Shown here: positions 26,374-34,382 of the stretch, piece by piece | How the letters are laid out: each line of letters begins with the position of its first letter | How positions within the stretch are numbered: the stretch's first letter is position 1 | From: CAUTYU01 sp963545205 | Lineage (GTDB): Bacteria; Desulfobacterota; Desulfovibrionia; Desulfovibrionales; Desulfomicrobiaceae | Assembly: GCA_963545205.1 (NCBI GenBank) | Contig: CAUUHW010000001.1 | Location: forward strand, 1 to 64,000 | Direction: 5' to 3' | Length of the DNA: 64,000 nucleotides | The notes under the pieces: generated by a model | What the model was told of the DNA's origin: nothing | Databases searched by the model: none | The model's input: the letters and a program-made list of their open reading frames with translations, nothing else | Translations under genes and position numbers: made by a program

Positions 26374-26536
26374 CTGTTATCCTTTTTCTTGTTACGTTGG
26401 AAAAGGCTTTTGTTTCTTGCCTCAAAAATCAGTACGAGGCAAGGGTGAAGGGCTAGCGTGTCTCTTGTCTTTTTTGTTCCCGTGACATATCCTTTAGACC
26501 AGAAGATTTTTCTAACTGATTGCCCCAAGGGAACTC

Positions 26537-27211
26537 ATGCTTTTGACAAGAAATGTTTTATATTTTGTTTCTTGGGTCTTTTTTCTGGTTTTTTTTCCTG
26601 CGTGTCAGAGTCCTCAAGCTCAACAACCTGTTTTGGGAGATTTCCAAACTGAAAATCAGGAGCGAGTCTTCCAGCAGCGGGATTCCTTTATAAAAGAAGA
26701 AAGACCAATAAAAGCCCTTTCATACGCAATTGCCAATCATTCTGATCGGGAAAAAGAAAGGCTGGCCGACCAGCTCGCGGATACGATTGTCAATGATTCA
26801 GACTCGTCTCCTTTGCGGCAAAGGAAGCAGGACCGGTCTCCTGCTCCTCAGGTTGTTTATCAGAATGCTCTTTCTGTCCTGCTGGCCGGTGACGCTTTTT
26901 CCGCAAGAAAGGCATTTATGGATTTTCAAAAAAAATGGCCGGATAGTCCCTTAATGCCAAACGTATTGTACTGGCTTGGAGAATCCTATTATTTGCAGCA
27001 GGAATATATCGCGGCCTTACTCAGTTTCAAGAAAGTCTGGGAGTTGTATCCTAAGCACCAAAAGGCAGCTGACGCGATGCTGAAAGCCGCCTACAGCTGT
27101 CTTCATCTGAAAAATACAGAAAGCGCGGAGCTCTATTTACAGACGATTCTTCGTACCTATCCTCATTCACGGACTGCTGTTCTGGCCTTGTGCAAATTGA
27201 GGACGCTTTGA
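26537..27211 (+). CDS. TPR-containing lipoprotein, YbgF/BamD-like
   Basis: A 224-residue envelope protein. The N-terminus is a hydrophobic signal followed by a probable lipobox ending at the Cys of FFPACQS, so it should be lipidated and periplasmic. After a low-complexity stretch, the C-terminal 110 residues form tetratricopeptide repeats (YQNALSVLLAGDAFSARKAFMDFQKKWPDSPLMPNVLYWLGESYYLQQEYIAALLSFKKV), the arrangement of YbgF/CpoB, which acts with Tol-Pal. No tol genes adjoin it. The end overlaps the start of dprA by 22 nt. Confidence 0.8.
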   Translation: MLLTRNVLYFVSWVFFLVFFPACQSPQAQQPVLGDFQTENQERVFQQRDSFIKEERPIKALSYAIANHSDREKERLADQLADTIVNDSDSSPLRQRKQDRSPAPQVVYQNALSVLLAGDAFSARKAFMDFQKKWPDSPLMPNVLYWLGESYYLQQEYIAALLSFKKVWELYPKHQKAADAMLKAAYSCLHLKNTESAELYLQTILRTYPHSRTAVLALCKLRTL

Positions 27212-28356
27212 GTGCCGTGCCTGAGCAAAAGGACAAAGAGCGTTGGCAGGAATTTCTGGCCTGTCTGGCCCTGCGTCATACTCCAGGAATTGGAGCCATA
27301 ACCTGGAAAAAATTGCTTGATCATTTTGGCTCGGCCCGTGCTGCCATTCAAAACAGGCGGCAGTGGAGTGAAGCAGGTCTGGCTTCAAAAGGACAGGCCG
27401 CGAGTCAGGAAGACAGGGAAGCGATTCAGCGGGAAGCGGATCTTGTTTGGGCCCGTAAAGACAGGTTTGTCTTATACACAGATCCTGACTATCCCGCGCG
27501 GTTGCGTGCGATTCCCGGCCCGCCGGTTCTTCTTTATTTTTCGGGGCGGCGGGAGCTTTTGCAAAGTCCTGCTGTTGCGGTTGTTGGTTCCCGCGGTTGC
27601 TCTTCTTACGGACTCAGGCAGGCAGAAAAAATTTGTCAGGAACTTTCAGCGAGCGGGATCTGTATTGTTTCCGGTCTTGCCTGTGGCATTGATCGCCAGG
27701 CTCATCTTTCCGGGTTGGGAGGTACGGGAAAATCCATTGCTGTTTTGGGAACAGGTCTGGATATTATCTATCCTGCTCTTAACCGGGACATTGCAGAGCG
27801 GTTGTTTCAGGAGGGGCTTATTGTCTCGGAATTTGCTCCGGGCACGAAACCGGAAGGACACAACTTTCCTGTACGCAACCGTATTGTGAGCGGGCTTTGT
27901 CTGGGCGTGGTTGTTGTGCAGGCCGCGATAAAAAGCGGCAGCATGGTGACAGCCCGTCTGGCTCTGGAGCAGGGGCGGGAAGTCTTTGCCGTTCCTGGGC
28001 CGGTGGATCAAAAGAAATTTGAGGGTTGTCATTATCTTATCAGGCAGGGCGGGGTGCTGACCCAGTCTGCGCAGGATATTTTGGTCGAGCTTGCTCCGCA
28101 GTTACGAGCTTTTTTGGCACCGGACACGAAGGAAAACAGCGGGCGGAATTGGAACCATGATTTTGTCGGTCTGAGTGCAAAGGAGGTCCTGGTTGTAAAA
28201 TGTTTGCAAGATGGAGAAAGTCGGCATATTGATAGCCTGCAACGAGAGCTTGGCTGGGCCGGCCATGAACTGCCTGCTGTTTTGCTTGATCTTGAACTGG
28301 CAGGGCGTATCCGCTGTCTTCCAGGTATGCGTTACGTCTTGCTGTCGACTTTTTGA
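27190..28356 (+). CDS. dprA: DNA-processing protein A
   Basis: DprA loads RecA on incoming single-stranded DNA during natural transformation. The 388-residue protein has a helical N-terminal region with a helix-hairpin-helix-like GIGAITWKKLL, the Rossmann-fold core (VAVVGSRGCSSYGLRQAEKICQELSASGICIVSGLACGIDRQAH; NRIVSGLCLGVVVVQA; EVFAVPGPVDQ) and a C-terminal winged-helix-like segment. The GTG at 27190 is the likeliest start; a second GTG about 27 nt further in is an alternative. Followed 39 nt later by a short gene paired with an HDOD protein. Confidence 0.93.
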   Translation: MQIEDALSAVPEQKDKERWQEFLACLALRHTPGIGAITWKKLLDHFGSARAAIQNRRQWSEAGLASKGQAASQEDREAIQREADLVWARKDRFVLYTDPDYPARLRAIPGPPVLLYFSGRRELLQSPAVAVVGSRGCSSYGLRQAEKICQELSASGICIVSGLACGIDRQAHLSGLGGTGKSIAVLGTGLDIIYPALNRDIAERLFQEGLIVSEFAPGTKPEGHNFPVRNRIVSGLCLGVVVVQAAIKSGSMVTARLALEQGREVFAVPGPVDQKKFEGCHYLIRQGGVLTQSAQDILVELAPQLRAFLAPDTKENSGRNWNHDFVGLSAKEVLVVKCLQDGESRHIDSLQRELGWAGHELPAVLLDLELAGRIRCLPGMRYVLLSTF

Positions 28357-28395
28357 CAGATTGGTTCTGACCGTCCGGTAAACGAGAGGAGATAT

Positions 28396-28746
28396 ATGCA
28401 AAAGGTTCCCTTACCAATGGCGCAGCCGGGAATGGTGCTGGAAAAACCGGTTACCCGCGCGAACGGCATGACCCTGATCGGCGCGGGAACTGAGCTGACA
28501 GAAAGTCTGATTCAGCGTCTGGAAAATATGGGTATTGAAAGTGTGATTGTGCGGGGGAGTCCCCTGGCTGCCACTGACGGTAAAGGGCCCTATGATGAAA
28601 AGATTGAACGGCTGGATTATTTGTTTCGTCAGTATGAAGCTGATCCCTGGATGAAAAAGGTGAAAGCCGCTCTGGTGGGGTATTATCAGAATAAAGCCAT
28701 GCTTGAGAGCGGCACCGGTCAGGACGCGGGAGAAGATAATGGATGA
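28396..28746 (+). CDS. Short conserved-type protein paired with the HDOD gene
   Basis: A 116-residue protein. Its first ~55 residues (MQKVPLPMAQPGMVLEKPVTRANGMTLIGAGTELTESLIQRLENMGIESVIVRG) resemble the short N-terminal module found ahead of many HD-GYP/HDOD signalling domains. The rest is helical and charged. It has a GAGAGGAG site before the ATG, and the HDOD gene begins 8 nt before its stop, so the two are cotranslated and may act as a split two-part protein. Function unknown. Confidence 0.65.
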   Translation: MQKVPLPMAQPGMVLEKPVTRANGMTLIGAGTELTESLIQRLENMGIESVIVRGSPLAATDGKGPYDEKIERLDYLFRQYEADPWMKKVKAALVGYYQNKAMLESGTGQDAGEDNG

Positions 28747-29572
28747 TTTGCGCACACAGCAAAAAGGCAAGCTGCTGGAAGTAAAGGATTTACCAACTCT
28801 TCCCGAAGTTCTTGAAGAGGTGAACCGGCTGGTGGAAGACCCTTCTTCCTCCACAGAGCAGATTGCCAGGGTTATCTCCCGGGATCAGGTCTTGTCAGCC
28901 AAGGTGCTCAAGATGGTCAATTCTCCGATTTATGGTTTTCCCCGTCGCATTGGAACTATTCAACACGCGCTTGTTTTACTGGGGTTTAACGTGGTTCGCG
29001 GGCTGATTATCGGCACCTCTGTTTTTGACGCCATGAATAAAAGCATGTCGGGTTTGTGGGAACACAGCCTTGCCTGCGCGGTTGCCTGTACCCGTATCGC
29101 CCAGAAACTGGGCAAGCGCGATCCTGAGGAATATTCGCTTGGCGGCTTGCTGCACGATTTGGGCAAGGTTGTTGCCGCACTCCAGCTCCCTGAGCTGAAA
29201 GATCAGATTGACACGATAGCCAAAGAAAAAAATATCACGTATTTGCAGGCGGAAAAAGAGGTTTTGGGTTTTGGGCATGACCGTATTAACGCCTGGATCG
29301 CCGACCACTGGAATCTGCCGGTGCGACTGAAAGAGGCGCTGGCATACCACCACCGGCCACTTTCTGCTGAGTTTTATCCTGACATGGCCCAGATCGTTCA
29401 TCTGGCGAATTTTTTGGCCCGGGTTTTTGAGATTGGGTACAGCGGCGACGATCAGGTCAGTTATTTACAGGAGGGCGTGCTGGAGGCTTTAGGGCTGAAC
29501 CTTGCCGGCCTTGATGAACTGATGAGTGAACTTGAATCTGATTTTATGGATCTTTCAGGATTTTCCTCATAG
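28739..29572 (+). CDS. HDOD-domain signalling protein
   Basis: A 277-residue protein with an HDOD domain, a non-catalytic relative of HD phosphohydrolases: LPTLPEVLEEVNRLVEDPSSSTEQIARVISRDQVLSAKVLKMVNSPIYGFP is the typical opening, and LGGLLHDLGKVVAAL keeps one His-Asp pair. HDOD proteins are linked to signalling, motility and c-di-GMP control. I take the ATG at 28739 rather than the upstream open frame because it gives a canonical start (MDDLRTQQKGKLL) and an 8-nt coupling overlap. The next gene encodes a receiver-GGDEF protein, fitting a signalling role. Confidence 0.88.
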   Translation: MDDLRTQQKGKLLEVKDLPTLPEVLEEVNRLVEDPSSSTEQIARVISRDQVLSAKVLKMVNSPIYGFPRRIGTIQHALVLLGFNVVRGLIIGTSVFDAMNKSMSGLWEHSLACAVACTRIAQKLGKRDPEEYSLGGLLHDLGKVVAALQLPELKDQIDTIAKEKNITYLQAEKEVLGFGHDRINAWIADHWNLPVRLKEALAYHHRPLSAEFYPDMAQIVHLANFLARVFEIGYSGDDQVSYLQEGVLEALGLNLAGLDELMSELESDFMDLSGFSS

Positions 29573-29584
29573 CATATTGACCAA

Positions 29585-30544
29585 ATGAAAAGAGCCAAAA
29601 AGTTTTTTCTTATCTGTGCCAGAAAAGATGTGGCAGATGCCTTAACCGCGATCTGGCCCGTAGACGAGGTGGAGTGGACATGCTTTCAGTGCGGAAAGGA
29701 GGCCATTGAAAGACTGTTTAATGATCCGCCGGATCTTTTGGTTGTTGACACCCTGTTGTCCGGGCTTTCCGGTGTGGACATTATCAAGCTGATAAAAAGT
29801 GAAAATGTGTACCGGCAGCTTCCGGTTGTGATCTGTCTGGAGCCGGAAGGCATGGACATTGATTTTGCCACAGTGGAGGCTGATGATTTTTTGTTCCTGC
29901 CGATTGATACGCAGGAAGCGAAAATTCGTCTGGAGCTGACACTTGTTCGGGCCGGCAGAGAGCTGGATGCGAGTCCGTTGACCAAATTGCCGGGCAATAC
30001 GTCCATTGTAAACCGTATTCAGGATCTGATTGACCGCAAGGAAGACTTTGCCCTTATCTACAGCGATCTCGATCATTTCAAATCATTTAATGACAAGTAT
30101 GGCTTTTCCCGTGGCGATGAAGTGCTGCTTATGGCTGCCCGTGTTATTGTCAACTGTGTACGCCGCCTTATCACTGATGGCAGCGCGTTTATCGGCCATA
30201 TCGGGGGAGATGATTTCGTCTGTATTGTTCCGCCGGACAAGGCGGCACTGGTATGCCAGAGAATTATCAGCAGTTTTGACAGTATTGTACCCAGTTTTTA
30301 CGATCTTGAAGATCAGGAAAGACGTTGCATCCTTTCTACGGACAGGCAGGGGAAATTGCAGACTTTTCCGCTTATGGCCATTTCTTTGGCTGTTGTGTTT
30401 AATATTGGCGGAAAACTCAGTCACTTTGGTCAGGCGTCCCAGATTTCCATGAATCTGAAGAAAAAGGCAAAGAAAAATCCTGCCAGTTGTTACGTGCTTG
30501 ATCAGAGACAAGGAGAAGGCAGTGAGCAAGTCCTGGCTGACTAG
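29585..30544 (+). CDS. Receiver-like plus degenerate GGDEF domain protein
   Basis: A 319-residue protein. Residues 1-120 look like a response-regulator receiver (Asp in LLVVDTLLSGLSGVDIIKLI), though the N-terminal acidic pair is replaced by LICARKD, so phosphorylation is doubtful. Residues ~130-305 form a GGDEF-type domain with SDLDHFKSFNDKYGFSRGDEVLL, but the signature is HIGGDDFV: the fourth position is Asp rather than Glu. This may abolish or lower diguanylate cyclase activity, or make it a c-di-GMP/GTP sensor. It lies between the HDOD gene and xerD, which overlaps its end. Confidence 0.82.
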   Translation: MKRAKKFFLICARKDVADALTAIWPVDEVEWTCFQCGKEAIERLFNDPPDLLVVDTLLSGLSGVDIIKLIKSENVYRQLPVVICLEPEGMDIDFATVEADDFLFLPIDTQEAKIRLELTLVRAGRELDASPLTKLPGNTSIVNRIQDLIDRKEDFALIYSDLDHFKSFNDKYGFSRGDEVLLMAARVIVNCVRRLITDGSAFIGHIGGDDFVCIVPPDKAALVCQRIISSFDSIVPSFYDLEDQERRCILSTDRQGKLQTFPLMAISLAVVFNIGGKLSHFGQASQISMNLKKKAKKNPASCYVLDQRQGEGSEQVLAD

Positions 30545-31409
30545 TTTTTTTTCTTACCTGGAGGTGCAAAAGGGGTACGCTACAGCAACCCTTCGGGCCT
30601 ATCAGGCGGATTTGCAGCAGGCAGAATGCTTTTTTCAGGAAAAGGGTCTTTCTCTTGAGCGGCCGCAGGAACTCAACCCCGCCATTTTTCATGCTTATCT
30701 CGCCCATCTGCATAAAAAACATCTGGCCAAATCATCATTGGCCCGTAAACTTTCAACCTTGCGTGCATATTATATTTTTTTGAAAAAAAACGGGATCTGC
30801 GCTGAAAGTCCCTTGCGTGATATTGGCAATCCAAAGCAGGTCAAGGCCCGTCCCAAAATGATCAATGTTGATCAGGCCTACGCTTTGCTGGATCAGGAAC
30901 GCACGGGTTTTGCCGGTTTGCGGGATCAGGCCCTGTTCGAGCTGCTGTATGGTTCCGGTTTGCGTATCAGCGAAGCCCTGGGGGTACGAATTGAAGACCT
31001 GAATCTTGATGAAGGCTGGGTACGGGTGCATGGAAAAGGAAGCAAGGAAAGGATTTCGCCTTTGACTGCCGCCTGCATTAAGAGTTTACGTCAGTATCTT
31101 GAAACGCGTGGCGTACGGGAAGAAAAACAACTTTTTTTAACCGAAAAAGGCAAGCCGCTGAGCAGACGGACTGCTTCAAGGCTGCTTGAAAAAGCCAGTC
31201 TGGAAGCCGGAATCATTCAGCATATAAGTCCTCACTATCTGCGGCATTCATTTGCCTCGCATCTGCTTTCTTCTGGCGCGGATCTGCGTTCTGTGCAGGA
31301 ACTGCTCGGCCATTCCCGTATTTCCACAACCCAGCGTTACACGCATTTGAGCATGGATCAGCTTCTTGCTGTTTATGACAGCGCTCACCCCCGCTCCAAA
31401 AAGAACTGA
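30522..31409 (+). CDS. xerD: Tyrosine recombinase XerD
   Basis: Resolves chromosome dimers at dif with XerC. The 295-residue protein has the N-terminal SAM-like domain (SFFSYLEVQKGYATATLRAYQADL) and a catalytic domain with the Arg in GSGLRISEALG, Lys in VHGKGSKER, HYLRHSFASHLLSSGADLRSVQELLGHSRISTTQRYTHL containing His-x-x-Arg, His and the Tyr nucleophile. I take the GTG at 30522 behind a GGAGAAG site; this overlaps the previous gene by 23 nt. Family length supports it. Confidence 0.93.
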   Translation: MSKSWLTSFFSYLEVQKGYATATLRAYQADLQQAECFFQEKGLSLERPQELNPAIFHAYLAHLHKKHLAKSSLARKLSTLRAYYIFLKKNGICAESPLRDIGNPKQVKARPKMINVDQAYALLDQERTGFAGLRDQALFELLYGSGLRISEALGVRIEDLNLDEGWVRVHGKGSKERISPLTAACIKSLRQYLETRGVREEKQLFLTEKGKPLSRRTASRLLEKASLEAGIIQHISPHYLRHSFASHLLSSGADLRSVQELLGHSRISTTQRYTHLSMDQLLAVYDSAHPRSKKN

Positions 31410-31412
31410 CTT

Positions 31413-32258
31413 TTGAAAACACATCATCATATTCCCGCCTGCCTTGCTGGCAAACGTCTTGATCAGGCGCTGGCCTTTTTTTATCCGCACACGTCGTTGC
31501 GCAAGAGAAGGAAGTGGATTGCTGAGGGAAGAGCGCGTGTGAACGGACAGGACGCTGCTGCGGGAATGAAAGTGCGGGAAGGTCAGGACATCGAGCTTGT
31601 GTTTTCCACTTGTGAGCAAAACAAGCTGGAGAACGGGGTGTACGTTTTGGCGCGGGAAAAAGGACTGGCTGCCATCTATAAGCCGCCGGGATTGCATTCC
31701 CAGAGTGGTAAGGGAGGCAGCCTTGAAGATATGCTGCCGGATTTGCTTGGTCCGCAGGCTGTTCTTTTGAACCGGCTTGACTATCTGACAAGCGGGATTG
31801 TGCTTGTGGCAACTGAAAACCATGTTCGGGGGGCATATCTGCGTGCCCAGCAAGCCGGAGAGATGAAAAAGATCTATCTGGCTCTGGTTGCCGGTGGGGT
31901 CAGGGAAGAATTTGTATGCACACGGGCCCTGGATTGCCGGAAGACAAAGAAAGTCAGGGTGTTGAAAAAGGAAGAACCTTCCTCACTCCGCCATACCCTG
32001 ATCCGGCCTGTTCATCTTTTTGACGGCAACAAAACACTTGTTGAGGCATGTATTGTCAAAGGACAGCGGCATCAGATCAGAGCGCACCTCGCTGGGGCTG
32101 GTTTCCCGATTATTGGCGATCCACTGTATGGTCAGCAACCCGTAACCACGCGTCTTTTTTTACAGCACGCAGCCTTTTACTGGGATGATTTTTCTGTTTC
32201 AGTCCTGCCGGACTGGCAGGAGGTGGCTGAGCTTCGCAGTTTGCCCCTTGTTTTTTGA
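31413..32258 (+). CDS. RluA/RluD-family pseudouridine synthase
   Basis: A 281-residue rRNA or tRNA pseudouridine synthase. An N-terminal S4 RNA-binding domain (GKRLDQALAFFYPHTSLRKRRKWIAEGRARVN) precedes the catalytic domain with the Asp of LLNRLDYLTSGIVLVA, and the late motif GQRHQIRAHLAGAGFPIIGDPLYG. The start is a TTG giving MKTHHHIPACLAGK; no ATG with a site is closer. It follows xerD by 3 nt. Which RNA position it modifies cannot be told. This is the last core gene before the accessory island. Confidence 0.88.
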   Translation: MKTHHHIPACLAGKRLDQALAFFYPHTSLRKRRKWIAEGRARVNGQDAAAGMKVREGQDIELVFSTCEQNKLENGVYVLAREKGLAAIYKPPGLHSQSGKGGSLEDMLPDLLGPQAVLLNRLDYLTSGIVLVATENHVRGAYLRAQQAGEMKKIYLALVAGGVREEFVCTRALDCRKTKKVRVLKKEEPSSLRHTLIRPVHLFDGNKTLVEACIVKGQRHQIRAHLAGAGFPIIGDPLYGQQPVTTRLFLQHAAFYWDDFSVSVLPDWQEVAELRSLPLVF

Positions 32259-32364
32259 TTGCACACTGTTCAATACGTCTTGAATTGATCTGGCAGTCCG
32301 CGGAAGCAGAGAAAGAGGGGCGACTTTTGATTACAGAAAAATGTTAAATTTTTATCCTGATATT

Positions 32365-33252
32365 CTAATCAGGGAGTTCGCTGCAGGTTGTTCCGCGAAA
32401 AGAGGAAGGCCGTACTCCAAAATGTTCCACAAAGGCTTTTGTAAAGTGGCTTTTACTGCTATATCCGACCTGGTCCGCGATCTGGCTGATCGTTTGAGAA
32501 TCATTCATCAGCAGGGCAAGCGCGACCTCCATCCGTTTTTGCTTCAAAAAGCCATATGCTGTTATTCCGGTTAATCGCTTAAAAATACGTTTGAAATGAG
32601 GCAGACTCATTCCCACCCGTTCTGCCAGTACTTCCAGAGAGGGCGGATTGACCAGGTCAGATTCCAGAATTTCTTTTGCCTGCCCAATGTTGTGTGCAAA
32701 TTTTGCAGATGGGAGTGCAGATTTCTTCTCTATGATTCGTTCAGAAACACATTCTAAAATTTCTATTACTTTTCCCGTATAAAAGATATTTTCTAATTGA
32801 AAACAGTTGCAGTAGTTCTGCCTATGAAATTCAATTATCTGCTGGATTATTAATCGCATAAATGTGCTTGTAAGAGACGCTGTTTCAGAGAAAATATCAA
32901 TTTTCATCTCATTTAATAAATCATAAGATTCTTTACATGATATAGTTTTGTCTCCCATAAAAAATTGAGGATAAAACAGAATGTCAATAATTTTTATTTT
33001 TTGTTTGCTTTTGTATATAATAGAAAATTCTTTTGATTTTATCTCTCCATATATATATGTGGACATTGGAAATAAAAAATTACAATCAGTTTCATTTGTG
33101 ACAATGCATTGAGATTTTGATATATTAAATAATATATGGATAGGTCTGTCTGCATTGCTTATTTTGATTTTTTGCTCGTCAGATTCATTCTTATATATAT
33201 AAAAAGATGAAAAATCGGTCGTGAATACAAGATTTTTATTTTTAACTAGCAT
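32365..33252 (-). CDS. AraC-family transcription regulator (PchR/YbtA-like)
   Basis: A 295-residue regulator. The C-terminal ~100 residues form two helix-turn-helix motifs: PPSLEVLAERVGMSLPHFKRIFKRLTGITAYGFLKQKRM and QTISQIADQVGYSSKSHFTKAFVEHFGVRPSSFR. The wording is that of PchR/YbtA-type activators, which bind a metallophore-metal complex and activate uptake and synthesis genes. The N-terminal ~190 residues are poorly conserved, very AT-rich and would be the ligand domain. It lies 28 nt downstream of another AraC gene in the same direction. A CCTGAT/ATCAGG hairpin overlaps its stop and may end the unit. Confidence 0.85.
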   Translation of the reverse strand: MLVKNKNLVFTTDFSSFYIYKNESDEQKIKISNADRPIHILFNISKSQCIVTNETDCNFLFPMSTYIYGEIKSKEFSIIYKSKQKIKIIDILFYPQFFMGDKTISCKESYDLLNEMKIDIFSETASLTSTFMRLIIQQIIEFHRQNYCNCFQLENIFYTGKVIEILECVSERIIEKKSALPSAKFAHNIGQAKEILESDLVNPPSLEVLAERVGMSLPHFKRIFKRLTGITAYGFLKQKRMEVALALLMNDSQTISQIADQVGYSSKSHFTKAFVEHFGVRPSSFRGTTCSELPD

Positions 33253-33280
33253 GTTTATTTTTGCATTTGTAGCGCATTTT

Positions 33281-34111
33281 TTATTTTTTTCTTTGTTCTT
33301 TTACTGCGGATGGAAGAATACCAAATCTTTTCAGAAATATTTTGCTGAAATAGCTTATATTGTTATATCCAAGTTCATACGAAATATCTGTGATATTTTT
33401 ATTCGTATTTGAAATTAACTCTATTGCTCTTTGCATTCTCAACTCTTTTAAATATGAAAAAGGAGCGAGGCCAAATCTCATTTTAAAAACATGACAAAAT
33501 TGATTTGGAGACATTCTTGACATTTTACATAATTCACAAAATGAAGGATGAGAATCAATATTTTCTTTTATATATTTTTCTATATGTTCTATCTTTTTTA
33601 TTTCATTTTCAGAAAAAAGAATTTTTTCTTTCTCTATTTCATTTTTTATAAGTAAGAATGATAGAGAAAGAAATGTACTTGTTTTGAATTTCATTTTTAG
33701 CTGATTTAAATAGTAAAGATATGTAGTTATATTTGTATGTTTTATAAAGAAATTGTATTTGAGTAAAAGGTTATAGAAAAAGTCTCCTTTATTTTTGTTT
33801 ATACCTGTCAGTTTAAAAAATATTTCTGAGCAGACATCAATTTTAATTACATCTGATTTTGAGTATGATGCATACTGAAAATCAACATCCTGTGGGAAAA
33901 AAGCAATATATTGCCCGGAAGAAATGGGAAGTAATTCATTTTTTTTGCTTTTCATCAAAATTTCTCCCTTTCCAGACAAAAGAAAAAAAAGACTGACATC
34001 ATTTTTTTGTCTTCTCGTACAGGCAGAAGTCGCTCTGGTTTTTGTGTTTTCTTTTATTTGTCCACAGGAAATGATGCCCCCATCAAATGAACCGAGTGTT
34101 GTCAAATTCAT
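33281..34111 (-). CDS. AraC-family transcription regulator
   Basis: A 276-residue AraC protein. The C-terminal DNA-binding domain carries both helices, HPSFCELCKMSRMSPNQFCHVFKMRFGLAPFSYLKELRM and KNITDISYELGYNNISYFSKIFLKRFGILPSAVKEQ. The N-terminal half begins MNLTTLGSFDGGIISCGQIKENTKTRATSAC and has the shape of a small cupin-like sensor. A strong AAAGG site precedes the ATG. It is divergent from the ABC-transporter pair across a 270-nt AT-rich region, so it probably controls that promoter and its own. Codon usage is much more AT-rich than the flanking core genes. Confidence 0.85.
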   Translation of the reverse strand: MNLTTLGSFDGGIISCGQIKENTKTRATSACTRRQKNDVSLFFLLSGKGEILMKSKKNELLPISSGQYIAFFPQDVDFQYASYSKSDVIKIDVCSEIFFKLTGINKNKGDFFYNLLLKYNFFIKHTNITTYLYYLNQLKMKFKTSTFLSLSFLLIKNEIEKEKILFSENEIKKIEHIEKYIKENIDSHPSFCELCKMSRMSPNQFCHVFKMRFGLAPFSYLKELRMQRAIELISNTNKNITDISYELGYNNISYFSKIFLKRFGILPSAVKEQRKK

Positions 34112-34382
34112 TTTTACATTCCTTTAAGAATTATAGTACGATAAAAGACAGATTTCTCTTTAAAATTTTAATGTTGTTTTTATGAGAGTTTTTTCTATAG
34201 GTCAATAGCATACAAAAAGATGTTCTTGTTTCTATCTATTTGGAATTTTTACTATATTTTTATTTTATAACAAAAGGAGCTTCTGCCGTTAATAATTGAT
34301 TCTGAAATGTTAGAAAATCATATTTAACAAACTTAATTACTTTGAATAAATTTTGACCCGAAATAAGCAGGTTGTCCTTTCT
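34112..34382. promoter_or_regulatory. Divergent AT-rich control region of the accessory island
   Basis: About 270 nt between the leftward AraC genes and the rightward ABC-transporter genes. It is strongly A+T-rich and holds no open frame of note. It must contain both promoters and probably the AraC operators, but I could not define a paired -35/-10 or a direct repeat with confidence. A TTG at 34353 is an alternative start for the transporter gene. Confidence 0.55.
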
